Shown piece after piece: positions 1 to 13,400 of a stretch of DNA of 64,000 nucleotides. The translations under genes and the position numbers were made by a program. The stretch comes from Pyropia haitanensis (taxonomy: Eukaryota > Rhodophyta > Bangiophyceae > Bangiales > Bangiaceae), in NCBI GenBank assembly GCA_008729055.1, contig SDUX01000003.1, positions 1-64,000 on the forward strand, read 5' to 3'. Below the pieces are notes generated by a model. The model saw only the letters and a program-made list of their open reading frames with translations. It made no database searches and was not told where the DNA came from. The number at the start of each line of letters is the position of its first letter. Position 1 is the stretch's first letter.

Positions 1-1299
1 ACCCCCACGTGGCAAAAACCATTCCACAAAATGACACGTGGAAACCGGCGCTCCACAAACACTCGTTGCATCCAACGGACGCGCCAACAAACGGGTCGGC
101 CAACCACCCCATGCACGACGGTGCGGGTGGAACCTCGGACGTCGAGCGGGCGGATGTATGGCTGGAATAAAGGATGCGAGCCAATTCGGCCGCCGGAGCG
201 CGTGCTGCATTGCTGTACACGCGAAAAGTGGGCAAAAGTGGGCAACAGTGGGCAAAAGTGGGTGAGAAGCGGCCAACCACCGCATGCACGACCGTGCGGG
301 TCGAACCTCGGACATCAGCGGGTGGATCTATGGCTGGAACGAAGTATGCGCGCCAATTCGGCCGCCGGATGGTGTGCAGCATCGCTGTAGACGCAAAAGT
401 GGGCAAAAGTGGGCAAAAGTGGGCAAAAGTGGGTAGGAAGTGGGTAAGAAGTGGGCAAAAAGTGGGCAAAAGGGGGCCAAATTGGGACACAAATGGCCAA
501 TTGGGGGCAAGAGTTTCCATAACTGCAAAGAAAATTCACGTGAAAGTCGCCAGAAAGTCGTCCAACAGTGGCCACAAAGTGCGCCCCGCCACCCAAACTG
601 TCCACTGCGCGTTCCGCCCGTCACACTGGCGTGGACGGTGTGAGGGCGGAACTTTTGTCGCCGACCGTCACGCCTGGCTGTCGGGACCCCCACGTGGCAA
701 AAAGCATTCCACAAAATTGACACGTGGAAACCGGCGCTCCACAAAACACTCGTTGCATCCAACGGACGCGCCAACGAACGGGTCGGCCAACCACCCCATG
801 CACGACGGTGCGGGTGGAACCTCGGACGTCGAGCGGGCGGATGTATGGCTGGAATAAAGGATGCGAGCGAATTCGGCCGCCGGAGCGCGTGCTGCATTGC
901 TGTACACGCAAAAGTGGGCAAAAGTGGGCAACAGTGGGCAAAAGTGGGTGAGAAGCGGCCTACCACCGCATGCACGACCGTGGGGGTCGAACCTCGGACA
1001 TGGAGCGGGCGGATCTATGGCTGGAATGAAGGATGCGCGCCAATTCGGCCGCCGGATGGTGTGCAGCATCGCTGTAGACGCAAAAGTGGGCAAAAGTGGG
1101 CAAAAGTGGGCAAAAGTGGGTAGGAAGTGGGTAAGAAGTGGGCAAAAAGTGGGCAAAAAGGGGGCCAAATTGGGACACAAATGGCCAATTGGGGGCAAGA
1201 AGTTTCCATAACTGCAAAGAAAATTGAGACGAAAGTCGCCAGAAAGTGGTCCAACAGTGGCCACAAAGTGCGCCCCGCCACCCAAACTGTCCACTGCGC

Positions 1300-1341
1300 G
1301 TTCCGCCCGTCACACTGGCGTGGACGGTGTGAGGGCGGAAC
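1300..1341. other. 42-bp hairpin, long one-bulge form (subfamily I/II type)
   Basis: The left arm GTTCCGCCCGTCACAC and the right arm GTGTGAGGGCGGAAC pair along 15 base pairs with a single extra G bulged in the left arm. The loop is 11 nt (TGGCGTGGACG). The element recurs once per unit in subfamilies I and II, for example at 23217-23258. It could extrude as a cruciform or fold in a transcript; neither is shown by the sequence. It does not resemble a bacterial terminator, since no T-run of the right kind follows in a gene context. Confidence 0.8.
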
Positions 1342-1412
1342 TTTTGTCGCCGACCGTCACACCTGGCTGTCGGGACCCCCACGTGGCAAAAAGCATTCCA
1401 CAAAATTGACAC

Positions 1413-2101
1413 GTGGAAACCGGCCCTCCACAAAACACTCGTTGCATCCAACGGACGCGCCAACGAACGGGTCGGCCAACCACCCCATGCACGACGGTGC
1501 GGGTGGAACCTCGGACGTCGAGCGGGCGGATGTATGGCTGGAATAAAGGATGCGAGCGAATTCGGCCGCCGGAGCGCGTGCTGCATTGCTGTACACGCAA
1601 AAGTGGGCAAAAGTGGGCAACAGTGGGCAAAAGTGGGTGAGAAGCGGCCTACCACCGCATGCACGACCGTGGGGGTCGAACCTCGGACATGGAGCGGGTG
1701 GATCTATGGCTGGAATGAAGGATGCGCGCCAATTCGGCCGCCGGATGGTGTGCAGCATCGCTGTAGACGCAAAAGTGGGCAAAAGTGGGCAAAAGTGGGC
1801 AAAAGTGGGTAGGAAGTGGGTAAGAAGTGGGCAAAAAGTGGGCAAAAAGGGGGCCAAATTGGGACACAAATGGCCAATTGGGGGCAAGAACTTTCCATAA
1901 CTGCAAAGAAAATTGAGACGAAAGTCGCCAGAAAGTGGTCCAACAGTGGCCACAAAGTGCGCCCCGCCACCCAAACTGTCCACTGCGCGTTCCGCCCGTC
2001 ACACTGGCGTGGACGGTGTGAGGGCGGAACTTTTGTCGCCGACCGTCACACCTGGCTGTCGGGACCCCCACGTGGCAAAAAGCATTCCACAAAATTGACA
2101 C
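1413..2101 (+). repeat. Reference unit for subfamily I
   Basis: This is a clean 689-bp copy. Monomer A is followed by monomer B with its G-rich tract, then the GGCCAATTGG marker, the GAGACG hexamer after GAAAATT, the long hairpin and the paired CACGTG boxes. The neighbouring copies at 3479 and 4168 are nearly the same. It is a suitable consensus seed for the left part of the window. Confidence 0.85.
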
Positions 2102-5100
2102 GTGGAAACCGGCGCTCCACAAAACACTCGTTGCATCCAACGGACGCGCCAACGAACGGGTCGGCCAACCACCCCATGCACGACGGTGCGGGTGGAACCT
2201 CGGACGTCGAGCGGGCGGATGTATGGCTGGAATAAAGGATGCGAGCGAATTCGGCCGCCGGAGCGCGTGCTGCATTGCTGTACACGCAAAAGTGGGCAAA
2301 AGTGGGCAACAGTGGGCAAAAGTGGGTGAGAAGCGGCCTACCACCCCATGCACGACCGTGGGGGTCGAACCTCGGACATGGAGCGGGTGGATCTATGGCT
2401 GGAATGAAGGATGCGCGCCAATTCGGCCGCCGGATGGTGTGCAGCATCGCTGTAGACGCAAAAGTGGGCAAAAGTGGGCAAAAGTGGGCAAAAGTGGGTA
2501 GGAAGTGGGTAAGAAGTGGGCAAAAAGTGGGCAAAAAGGGGGCCAAATTAGGACACAAATGGCCAATTGGGGGCAAGAAGTTTCCATAACTGCAAAGAAA
2601 ATTCACGTGAAAGTCGCCAGAAAGTCGTCCAACAGTGGCCACAAAGTGCGCCCCGCCACCCAAACTGTCCACTGCGCGTTCCGCCCGTCACACTGGCGTG
2701 GACGGTGTGAGGGCGGAACTTTTGTCGCCGACCGTCACGCCTGGCTGTGGGGACCCCCACGTGGCAAAAACCATTCCACAAAATTGACACGTGGAAACCG
2801 GCGCTCCACAAAACACTCGTTGCATCCAACGGACGCGCCAACAAACGGGTCGGCCAACCACCCCATGCACGACGGTGCGGGTGGAACCTCGGACGTCGAG
2901 CGGGCGGATGTATGGCTGGAATAAAGGATGCGAGCCAATTCGGCCGCCGGAGCGCGTGCTGCATTGCTGTACACGCGAAAGTGGGCAAAAGTGGGCAACA
3001 GTGGGCAAAAGTGGGTGAGAAGCGGCCACCACCGCATGCACGACCGTGCGGGTGGAACCTCGGACATCGAGCGGGTGGATCTATGGCTGGAACGAAGTAT
3101 GCGCGCCAATTCGGCCGCCGGATGGTGTGCAGCATCGCTGTAGACGCAAAAGTGGGCAAAAGTGGGCAAAAGTGGGCAAAAGTGGGTAGGAAGTGGGTAA
3201 GAAGTGGGCAAAAAGTGGGCAAAAAGGGGGCCAAATTGGGACACAAATGGCCAATTGGGGGCAAGAAGTTTCCATAACTGCAAAGAAAATTCACGTGAAA
3301 GTCGCCAGAAAGTCGTCCAACAGTGGCCACAAAGTGCGCCCCGCCACCCAAACTGTCCACTGCGCGTTCCGCCCGTCACACTGGCGTGGACGGTGTGAGG
3401 GCGGAACTTTTGTCGCCGACCGTCACACCTGGCTGTCGGGACCCCCACGTGGCAAAAAGCATTCCACAAAATTGACACGTGGAAACCGGCGCTCCACAAA
3501 ACACTCGTTGCATCCAACGGACGCGCCAACGAACGGGTCGGCCAACCACCCCATGCACGACGGTGCGGGTGGAACCTCGGACGTCGAGCGGGCGGATGTA
3601 TGGCTGGAATAAAGGATGCGAGCGAATTCGGCCGCCGGAGCGCGTGCTGCATTGCTGTACACGCAAAAGTGGGCAAAAGTGGGCAACAGTGGGCAAAAGT
3701 GGGTGAGAAGCGGCCTACCACCGCATGCACGACCGTGGGGGTCGAACCTCGGACATGGAGCGGGCGGATCTATGGCTGGAATGAAGGATGCGCGCCAATT
3801 CGGCCGCCGGATGGTGTGCAGCATCGCTGTAGACGCAAAAGTGGGCAAAAGTGGGCAAAAGTGGGCAAAAGTGGGTAGGAAGTGGGTAAGAAGTGGGCAA
3901 AAAGTGGGCAAAAAGGGGGCCAAATTGGGACACAAATGGCCAATTGGGGGCAAGAAGTTTCCATAACTGCAAAGAAAATTGAGACGAAAGTCGCCAGAAA
4001 GTGGTCCAACAGTGGCCACAAAGTGCGCCCCGCCACCCAAACTGTCCACTGCGCGTTCCGCCCGTCACACTGGCGTGGACGGTGTGAGGGCGGAACTTTT
4101 GTCGCCGACCGTCACACCTGGCTGTCGGGACCCCCACGTGGCAAAAAGCATTCCACAAAATTGACACGTGGAAACCGGCGCTCCACAAAACACTCGTTGC
4201 ATCCAACGGACGCGCCAACGAACGGGTCGGCCAACCACCCCATGCACGACGGTGCGGGTGGAACCTCGGACGTCGAGCGGGCGGATGTATGGCTGGAATA
4301 AAGGATGCGAGCGAATTCGGCCGCCGGAGCGCGTGCTGCATTGCTGTACACGCAAAAGTGGGCAAAAGTGGGCAACAGTGGGCAAAAGTGGGTGAGAAGC
4401 GGCCTACCACCGCATGCACGACCGTGGGGGTCGAACCTCGGACATCGAGCGGGTGGATCTATGGCTGGAATGAAGGATGCGCGCCAATTCGGCCGCCGGA
4501 TGGTGTGCAGCATCGCTGTAGACGCAAAAGTGGGCAAAAGTGGGCAAAAGTGGGCAAAAGTGGGTAGGAAGTGGGTAAGAAGTGGGCAAAAAGTGGGCAA
4601 AAAGGGGGCCAAATTGGGACACAAATGGCCAATTGGGGGCAAGAAGTTTCCATAACTGCAAAGAAAATTGAGACGAAAGTCGCCAGAAAGTGGTCCAACA
4701 GTGGCCACAAAGTGCGCCCCGCCACCCAAACTGTCCACTGCGCGTTCCGCCCGTCACACTGGCGTGGACGGTGTGAGGGCGGAACTTTTGTCGCCGACCG
4801 TCACACCTGGCTGTCGGGACCCCCACGTGGCAAAAAGCATTCCACAAAATTGACACGTGGAAACCGGCGCTCCACAAAACACTCGTTGCATCCAACGGAC
4901 GCGCCAACGAACGGGTCGGCCAACCACCCCATGCACGACGGTGCGGGTGGAACCTCGGACGTCGAGCGGGCGGATGTATGGCTGGAATAAAGGATGCGAG
5001 CGAATTCGGCCGCCGGAGCGCGTGCTGCATTGCTGTACACGCAAAAGTGGGCAAAAGTGGGCAACAGTGGGCAAAAGTGGGTGAGAAGCGGCCTACCACC

Positions 5101-5730
5101 GCATGCACGACCGTGGGGGTCGAACCTCGGACATGGAGCGGGTGGATCTATGGCTGGAATGAAGGATGCGCGCCAATTCGGCCGCCGGATGGTGTGCAGC
5201 ATCGCTGTAGACGCAAAAGTGGGCAAAAGTGGGCAAAAGTGGGCAAAAGTGGGTAGGAAGTGGGTAAGAAGTGGGCAAAAAGTGGGCAAAAAGGGGGCCA
5301 AATTGGGACACAAATGGCAATTGGGGGCAAGAAGTTTCCATAACTGCAAAGAAAATTGAGACGAAAGTCGCCAGAAAGTGGTCCAACAGTGGCCACAAAG
5401 TGCGCCCCGCCACCCAAACTGTCCACTGCGCGTTCCGCCCGTCACACTGGCGTGGACGGTGTGAGGGCGGAACTTTTGTCGCCGACCGTCACACCTGGCT
5501 GTCGGGACCCCCACGTGGCAAAAAGCATTCCACAAAATTGACACGTGGAAACCGGCCCTCCACAAAACACTCGTTGCATCCAACGGACGCGCCAACGAAC
5601 GGGTCGGCCAACCACCCCATGCACGACGGTGCGGGTGGAACCTCGGACGTCGAGCGGGCGGATGTATGGCTGGAATAAAGGATGCGAGCGAATTCGGCCG
5701 CCGGAGCGCGTGCTGCATTGCTGTACACGC

Positions 5731-5765
5731 AAATGCAGAAAAGTGGGGCAAAAGTGGGCAACCAG
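5731..5765 (+). repeat. Unit with 10-bp of small insertions in monomer A tail
   Basis: The unit anchored at 5545 is 699 bp long. The extra bases are an 8-bp insertion (AAATGCAG, about 5731-5738) between ACACGC and the first AAAAGTGGG, one extra G making GGGG, and one extra C in CAACCAG. The rest of the unit is ordinary. Clustered single-base gains inside a low-complexity tract could be real slippage or consensus error. Confidence 0.7.
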
Positions 5766-8307
5766 TGGGCAAAAGTGGGTGAGAAGCGGCCTACCACCGC
5801 ATGCACGACCGTGGGGGTCGAACCTCGGACATCGAGCGGGCGGATCTATGGCTGGAACGAAGTATGCGCGCCAATTCGGCCGCCGGATGGTGTGCAGCAT
5901 CGCTGTAGACGCAAAAGTGGGCAAAAGTGGGCAAAAGTGGGCAAAAGTGGGTAGGAAGTGGGTAAGAAGTGGGCAAAAAGTGGGCAAAAAGGGGGCCAAA
6001 TTGGGACACAAATGGCCAATTGGGGGCAAGAAGTTTCCATAACTGCAAAGAAAATTGAGACGAAAGTCGCCAGAAAGTGGTCCAACAGTGGCCACAAAGT
6101 GCGCCCCGCCACCCAAACTGTCCACTGCGCGTTCCGCCCGTCACACTGGCGTGGACGGTGTGAGGGCGGAACTTTTGTCGCCGACCGTCACACCTGGCTG
6201 TCGGGACCCCCACGTGGCAAAAAGCATTCCACAAAATTGACACGTGGAAACCGGCGCTCCACAAAACACTCGTTGCATCCAACGGACGCGCCAACGAACG
6301 GGTCGGCCAACCACCCCATGCACGACGGTGCGGGTGGAACCTCGGACGTCGAGCGGGCGGATGTATGGCTGGAATAAAGGATGCGAGCAATTCGGCCGCC
6401 GGAGCGCGTGCTGCATTGCTGTACACGCAAAAGTGGGCAAAAGTGGGCAACAGTGGGCAAAAGTGGGTGAGAAGCGGCCTACCACCGCATGCACGACCGT
6501 GGGGGTCGAACCTCGGACATGGAGCGGGGGATCTATGGCTGGAATGAAGGATGCGCGCCAATTCGGCCGCCGGATGGTGTGCAGCATCGCTGTAGACGCA
6601 AAAGTGGGCAAAAGTGGGCAAAAGTGGGCAAAAGTGGGTAGGAAGTGGGTAAGAAGTGGGCAAAAAGTGGGCAAAAAGGGGGCCAAATTGGGACACAAAT
6701 GGCCAATTGGGGGCAAGAAGTTTCCATAACTGCAAAGAAAATTGAGACGAAAGTCGCCAGAAAGTGGTCCAACAGTGGCCACAAAGTGCGCCCCGCCACC
6801 CAAACTGTCCACTGCGCGTTCCGCCCGTCACACTGGCGTGGACGGTGTGAGGGCGGAACTTTTGTCGCCGACCGTCACACCTGGCTGTCGGGACCCCCAC
6901 GTGGCAAAAAGCATTCCACAAAATTGACACGTGGAAACCGGCGCTCCACAAAACACTCGTTGCATCCAACGGACGCGCCAACGAACGGGTCGGCCAACCA
7001 CCCCATGCACGACGGTGCGGGTGGAACCTCGGACGTCGAGCGGGCGGATGTATGGCTGGAATAAAGGATGCGAGCGAATTCGGCCGCCGGAGCGCGTGCT
7101 GCATTGCTGTACACGCAAAAGTGGGCAAAAGTGGGCAACAGTGGGCAAAAGTGGGTGAGAAGCGGCCTACCACCGCATGCACGACCGTGGGGGTCGAACC
7201 TCGGACATCGAGCGGGCGGATCTATGGCTGGAATGAAGGATGCGCGCCAATTCGGCCGCCGGATGGTGTGCAGCATCGCTGTAGACGCAAAAGTGGGCAA
7301 AAGTGGGCAAAAGTGGGCAAAAGTGGGTAGGAAGTGGGTAAGAAGTGGGCAAAAAGTGGGCAAAAAGGGGGCCAAATTGGGACACAAATGGCCAATTGGG
7401 GGCAAGAAGTTTCCATAACTGCAAAGAAAATTGAGACGAAAGTCGCCAGAAAGTGGTCCAACAGTGGCCACAAAGTGCGCCCCGCCACCCAAACTGTCCA
7501 CTGCGCGTTCCGCCCGTCACACTGGCGTGGACGGTGTGAGGGCGGAACTTTTGTCGCCGACCGTCACACCTGGCTGTCGGGACCCCCACGTGGCAAAAAG
7601 CATTCCACAAAATTGACACGTGGAAACCGGCCCTCCACAAAACACTCGTTGCATCCAACGGACGCGCCAACGAACGGGTCGGCCAACCACCCCATGCACG
7701 ACGGTGCGGGTGGAACCTCGGACGTCGAGCGGGCGGATGTATGGCTGGAATAAAGGATGCGAGCGAATTCGGCCGCCGGAGCGCGTGCTGCATTGCTGTA
7801 CACGCAAAAGTGGGCAAAAGTGGGCAACAGTGGGCAAAAGTGGGTGAGAAGCGGCCTACCACCCCATGCACGACCGTGGGGGTCGAACCTCGGACATGGA
7901 GCGGGCGGATCTATGGCTGGAATGAAGGATGCGCGCCAATTCGGCCGCCGGATGGTGTGCAGCATCGCTGTAGACGCAAAAGTGGGCAAAAGTGGGCAAA
8001 AGTGGGCAAAAGTGGGTAGGAAGTGGGTAAGAAGTGGGCAAAAAGTGGGCAAAAAGGGGGCCAAATTGGGACACAAATGGCAATTGGGGGCAAGAAGTTT
8101 CCATAACTGCAAAGAAAATTGAGACGAAAGTCGCCAGAAAGTGGTCCAACAGTGGCCACAAAGTGCGCCCCGCCACCCAAACTGTCCACTGCGCGTTCCG
8201 CCCGTCACACTGGCGTGGACGGTGTGAGGGCGGAACTTTTGTCGCCGACCGTCACACCTGGCTGTCGGGACCCCCACGTGGCAAAAAGCATTCCACAAAA
8301 TTGACAC

Positions 8308-10437
8308 GTGGAAACCGGCCCTCCACAAAACACTCGTTGCATCCAACGGACGCGCCAACGAACGGGTCGGCCAACCACCCCATGCACGACGGTGCGGGTG
8401 GAACCTCGGACGTCGAGCGGGCGGATGTATGGCTGGAATACCACCCACCCATGCACGACGTGCGGGTGAACCTCGGACGTCGAGCGGGCGGATGTATGGC
8501 TGAATAAAGGATGCGAGCGAATTCGGCCGCCGGAGCGCGTGCTGCATTGCTGTACACGCAAAAGTGGGCAAAAGTGGGCAACAGTGGGCAAAAGTGGGTG
8601 AGAAGCGGCCTACCACCCCATGCACGACCGTGGGGGTCGAACCTCGGACATGGAGCGGGCGGATCTATGGCTGGAATGAAGGATGCGCGCCAATTCGGCC
8701 GCCGGATGGTGTGCAGCATCGCTGTAGACGCAAAAGTGGGCAAAAGTGGGCAAAAGTGGGCAAAAGTGGGTAGGAAGTGGGTAAGAAGTGGGCAAAAAGT
8801 GGGCAAAAAGGGGGCCAAATTGGGACACAAATGGGCAATTGGGGGCAAGAACTTTCCATAACTGCAAAGAAAATTGAGGTGAAAGTCGCCAGAAAGTGGT
8901 CCAACAGTGGCCACAAAGTGCGCCCCGCCACCCAAACTGTCCACTGCGCGTTCCGCCCGTCACACTGGCGTGGACGGTGTGAGGGCGGAACTTTTGTCGC
9001 CGACCGTCACACCTGGCTGTCGGGACCCCCACGTGGCAAAAAGCATTCCACAAAATTGACACGTGGAAACCGGCGCTCCACAAAACACTCGTTGCATCCA
9101 ACGGACGCGCCAACGAACGGGTCGGCCAACCACCCCATGCACGACGGTGCGGGTGGAACCTCGGACGTCGAGCGGGCGGATGTATGGCTGGAATAAAGGA
9201 TGCGAGCGAATTCGGCCGCCGGAGCGCGTGCTGCATTGCTGTACACGCAAAAGTGGGCAAAAGTGGGCAACAGTGGGCAAAAGTGGGTGAGAAGCGGCCT
9301 ACCACCCCATGCACGACCGTGGGGGTCGAACCTCGGACATGGAGCGGGCGGATCTATGGCTGGAATGAAGGATGCGCGCCAATTCGGCCGCCGGATGGTG
9401 TGCAGCATCGCTGTAGACGCAAAAGTGGGCAAAAGTGGGCAAAAGTGGGCAAAAGTGGGTAGGAAGTGGGTAAGAAGTGGGCAAAAAGTGGGCAAAAAGG
9501 GGGCCAAATTGGGACACAAATGGGCAATTGGGGGCAAGAAGTTTCCATAACTGCAAAGAAAATTGAGGTGAAAGTCGCCAGAAAGTGGTCCAACAGTGGC
9601 CACAAAGTGCGCCCCGCCACCCAAACTGTCCACTGCGCGTTCCGCCCGTCACACTGGCGTGGACGGTGTGAGGGCGGAACTTTTGTCGCCGACCGTCACA
9701 CCTGGCTGTCGGGACCCCCACGTGGCAAAAAGCATTCCACAAAATTGACACGTGGAAACCGGCGCTCCACAAAACACTCGTTGCATCCAACGGACGCGCC
9801 AACGAACGGGTCGGCCAACCACCCCATGCACGACGGTGCGGGTGGAACCTCGGACGTCGAGCGGGCGGATGTATGGCTGAATAAAGGATGCGAGCGAATT
9901 CGGCCGCCGGAGCGCGTGCTGCATTGCTGTACACGCAAAAGTGGGCAAAAGTGGGCAACAGTGGGCAAAAGTGGGTGAGAAGCGGCCTACCACCCCATGC
10001 ACGACCGTGGGGGTCGAACCTCGGACATGGAGCGGGCGGATCTATGGCTGGAATGAAGGATGCGCGCCAATTCGGCCGCCGGATGGTGTGCAGCATCGCT
10101 GTAGACGCAAAAGTGGGCAAAAGTGGGCAAAAGTGGGCAAAAGTGGGTAGGAAGTGGGTAAGAAGTGGGCAAAAAGTGGGCAAAAAGGGGGCCAAATTGG
10201 ACACAAATGGGCAATTGGGGGCAAGAACTTTCCATAACTGCAAAGAAAATTGAGGCGAAAGTCGCCAGAAAGTGGTCCAACAGTGGCCACAAAGTGCGCC
10301 CCGCCACCCAAACTGTCCACTGCGCGTTCCGCCCGTCACACTGGCGTGGACGGTGTGAGGGCGGAACTTTTGTCGCCGACCGTCACACCTGGCTGTGGGA
10401 CCCCCACGTGGCAAAAAGCATTCCACAAAATTGACAC
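8308..10437 (+). repeat. Transition units between subfamilies I and II
   Basis: Three units (anchors 8308, 9063, 9752) already carry the GGGCAATTGG marker and a GAGGTG or GAGGCG hexamer after GAAAATT. They still have the subfamily I forms GAACCTCGG and GTGGGTGAG in monomer B and at the A/B junction. Two of them read TGGCTGAATAAAGG, one base shorter than either the subfamily I (TGGCTGGAATAAAGG) or the subfamily II (TGGCTGAAATAAAGG) form. The change from I to II is therefore stepwise, marker by marker. The first of the three contains an internal duplication described separately. Confidence 0.85.
8374..8505 (+). repeat. Local 66-bp tandem duplication inside monomer A
   Basis: The first part of monomer A, from ACCACCCC through GGATGTATGGCTGGAAT (about 8374-8439), is repeated immediately at about 8440-8505 with several single-base losses (GACGTGCGGG, GTGAACC, GGCTGAAT). 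The unit is 755 bp long, exactly 66 bp above 689, which fits one duplicated block. The copies are already slightly different, so either the duplication is not brand new or the second copy contains consensus errors. Confidence 0.88.
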
Positions 10438-13400
10438 GTGGAAACCGGCCCTCCACAAAACACTCGTTGCATCCAACGGACGCGCCAACGAACGGGTCGG
10501 CCAACCACCCCATGCACGACGGTGCGGGTGGAACCTCGGACGTCGAGCGGGCGGATGTATGGCTGAAATAAAGGATGCGAGCGAATTCGGCCGCCGGAGC
10601 GCGTGCTGCATTGCTGTACACGCAAAAGTGGGCAAAAGTGGGCAACAGTGGGCAAAAGTGGATGAGAAGCGGCCTACCACCCCATGCACGACCGTGGGGG
10701 TCGAACGTCGGACATGGAGCGGGCGGATCTATGGCTGGAATGAAGGATGCGCGCCAATTCGGCCGCCGGATGGTGTGCAGCATCGCTGTAGACGCAAAAG
10801 TGGGCAAAAGTGGGCAAAAGTGGGCAAAAGTGGGTAGGAAGTGGGTAAGAAGTGGGCAAAAAGTGGGCAAAAAGGGGGCCAAATTGGGACACAAATGGGC
10901 AATTGGGGGCAAGAACTTTCCATAACTGCAAAGAAAATTGAGGTGAAAGTCGCCAGAAAGTGGTCCAACAGTGGCCACAAAGTGCGCCCCGCCACCCAAA
11001 CTGTCCACTGCGCGTTCCGCCCGTCACACTGGCGTGGACGGTGTGAGGGCGGAACTTTTGTCGCCGACCGTCACACCTGGCTGTCGGGACCCCCACGTGG
11101 CAAAAAGCATTCCACAAAATTGACACGTGGAAACCGGCCCTCCACAAAACACTCGTTGCATCCAACGGACGCGCCAACGAACGGGTCGGCCAACCACCCC
11201 ATGCACGACGGTGCGGGTGGAACCTCGGACGTCGAGCGGGCGGATGTATGGCTGAAATAAAGGATGCGAGCGAATTCGGCCGCCGGAGCGCGTGCTGCAT
11301 TGCTGTACACGCAAAAGTGGGCAAAAGTGGGCAACAGTGGGCAAAAGTGGATGAGAAGCGGCCTACCACCCCATGCACGACCGTGGGGGTCGAACGTCGG
11401 ACATGGAGCGGGCGGATCTATGGCTGGAATGAAGGATGCGCGCCAATTCGGCCGCCGGATGGTGTGCAGCATCGCTGTAGACGCAAAAGTGGGCAAAAGT
11501 GGGCAAAAGTGGGCAAAAGTGGGTAGGAAGTGGGTAAGAAGTGGGCAAAAAGTGGGCAAAAAGGGGGCCAAATTGGGACACAAATGGGCAATTGGGGGCA
11601 AGAACTTTCCATAACTGCAAAGAAAATTGAGGTGAAAGTCGCCAGAAAGTGGTCCAACAGTGGCCACAAAGTGCGCCCCGCCACCCAAACTGTCCACTGC
11701 GCGTTCCGCCCGTCACACTGGCGTGGACGGTGTGAGGGCGGAACTTTTGTCGCCGACCGTCACACCTGGCTGTCGGGACCCCCACGTGGCAAAAAGCATT
11801 CCACAAAATTGACACGTGGAAACCGGCCCTCCACAAAACACTCGTTGCATCCAACGGACGCGCCAACGAACGGGTCGGCCAACCACCCCATGCACGACGG
11901 TGCGGGTGGAACCTCGGACGTCGAGCGGGCGGATGTATGGCTGAAATAAAGGATGCGAGCGAATTCGGCCGCCGGAGCGCGTGCTGCATTGCTGTACACG
12001 CAAAAGTGGGCAAAAGTGGGCAACAGTGGGCAAAAGTGGATGAGAAGCGGCCTACCACCCCATGCACGACCGTGGGGGTCGAACGTCGGACATGGAGCGG
12101 GCGGATCTATGGCTGGAATGAAGGATGCGCGCCAATTCGGCCGCCGGATGGTGTGCAGCATCGCTGTAGACGCAAAAGTGGGCAAAAGTGGGCAAAAGTG
12201 GGCAAAAGTGGGTAGGAAGTGGGTAAGAAGTGGGCAAAAAGTGGGCAAAAAGGGGGCCAAATTGGGACACAAATGGGCAATTGGGGGCAAGAACTTTCCA
12301 TAACTGCAAAGAAAATTGAGACGAAAGTCGCCAGAAAGTGGTCCAACAGTGGCCACAAAGTGCGCCCCGCCACCCAAACTGTCCACTGCGCGTTCCGCCC
12401 GTCACACTGGCGTGGACGGTGTGAGGGCGGAACTTTTGTCGCCGACCGTCACACCTGGCTGTCGGGACCCCCACGTGGCAAAAAGCATTCCACAAAATTG
12501 ACACGTGGAAACCGGCCCTCCACAAAACACTCGTTGCATCCAACGGACGCGCCAACGAACGGGTCGGCCAACCACCCCATGCACGACGGTGCGGGTGGAA
12601 CCTCGGACGTCGAGCGGGCGGATGTATGGCTGAAATAAAGGATGCGAGCGAATTCGGCCGCCGGAGCGCGTGCTGCATTGCTGTACACGCAAAAGTGGGC
12701 AAAAGTGGGCAACAGTGGGCAAAAGTGGATGAGAAGCGGCCTACCACCCCATGCACGACCGTGGGGGTCGAACGTCGGACATGGAGCGGGCGGATCTATG
12801 GCTGGAATGAAGGATGCGCGCCAATTCGGCCGCCGGATGGTGTGCAGCATCGCTGTAGACGCAAAAGTGGGCAAAAGTGGGCAAAAGTGGGCAAAAGTGG
12901 GTAGGAAGTGGGTAAGAAGTGGGCAAAAAGTGGGCAAAAAGGGGGCCAAATTGGGACACAAATGGGCAATTGGGGGCAAGAACTTTCCATAACTGCAAAG
13001 AAAATTGAGACGAAAGTCGCCAGAAAGTGGTCCAACAGTGGCCACAAAGTGCGCCCCGCCACCCAAACTGTCCACTGCGCGTTCCGCCCGTCACACTGGC
13101 GTGGACGGTGTGAGGGCGGAACTTTTGTCGCCGACCGTCACACCTGGCTGTGGGACCCCCACGTGGCAAAAAGCATTCCACAAAATTGACACGTGGAAAC
13201 CGGCCCTCCACAAAACACTCGTTGCATCCAACGGACGCGCCAACGAACGGGTCGGCCAACCACCCCATGCACGACGGTGCGGGTGGAACCTCGGACGTCG
13301 AGCGGGCGGATGTATGGCTGAAATAAAGGATGCGAGCGAATTCGGCCGCCGGAGCGCGTGCTGCATTGCTGTACACGCAAAAGTGGGCAAAAGTGGGCAA

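Larger units (their letters stand above)
1..8307 (+). repeat. Subfamily I block (12 anchored units)
   Basis: Anchors are 38, 724, 1413, 2102, 2791, 3479, 4168, 4857, 5545, 6244, 6931 and 7620. Subfamily I is marked by GGCCAATTGG after the G-rich tract (GGGCAATTGG later in the window), by TGGCTGGAATAAAGG in monomer A, and by TGCGCGTTCCGCCCGTC in the hairpin arm. The hexamer following GAAAATT is GAGACG in most units but CACGTG in the units anchored at 38, 2102 and 2791. The units at 38 and 2791 also carry AACAAACGGG, GCCAATTC and a GAACGAAGTATG variant, so they differ visibly from their neighbours. Units at 4857 and 7620 lose one C (TGGCAATTGG). No gene is present in this stretch. Confidence 0.93.
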
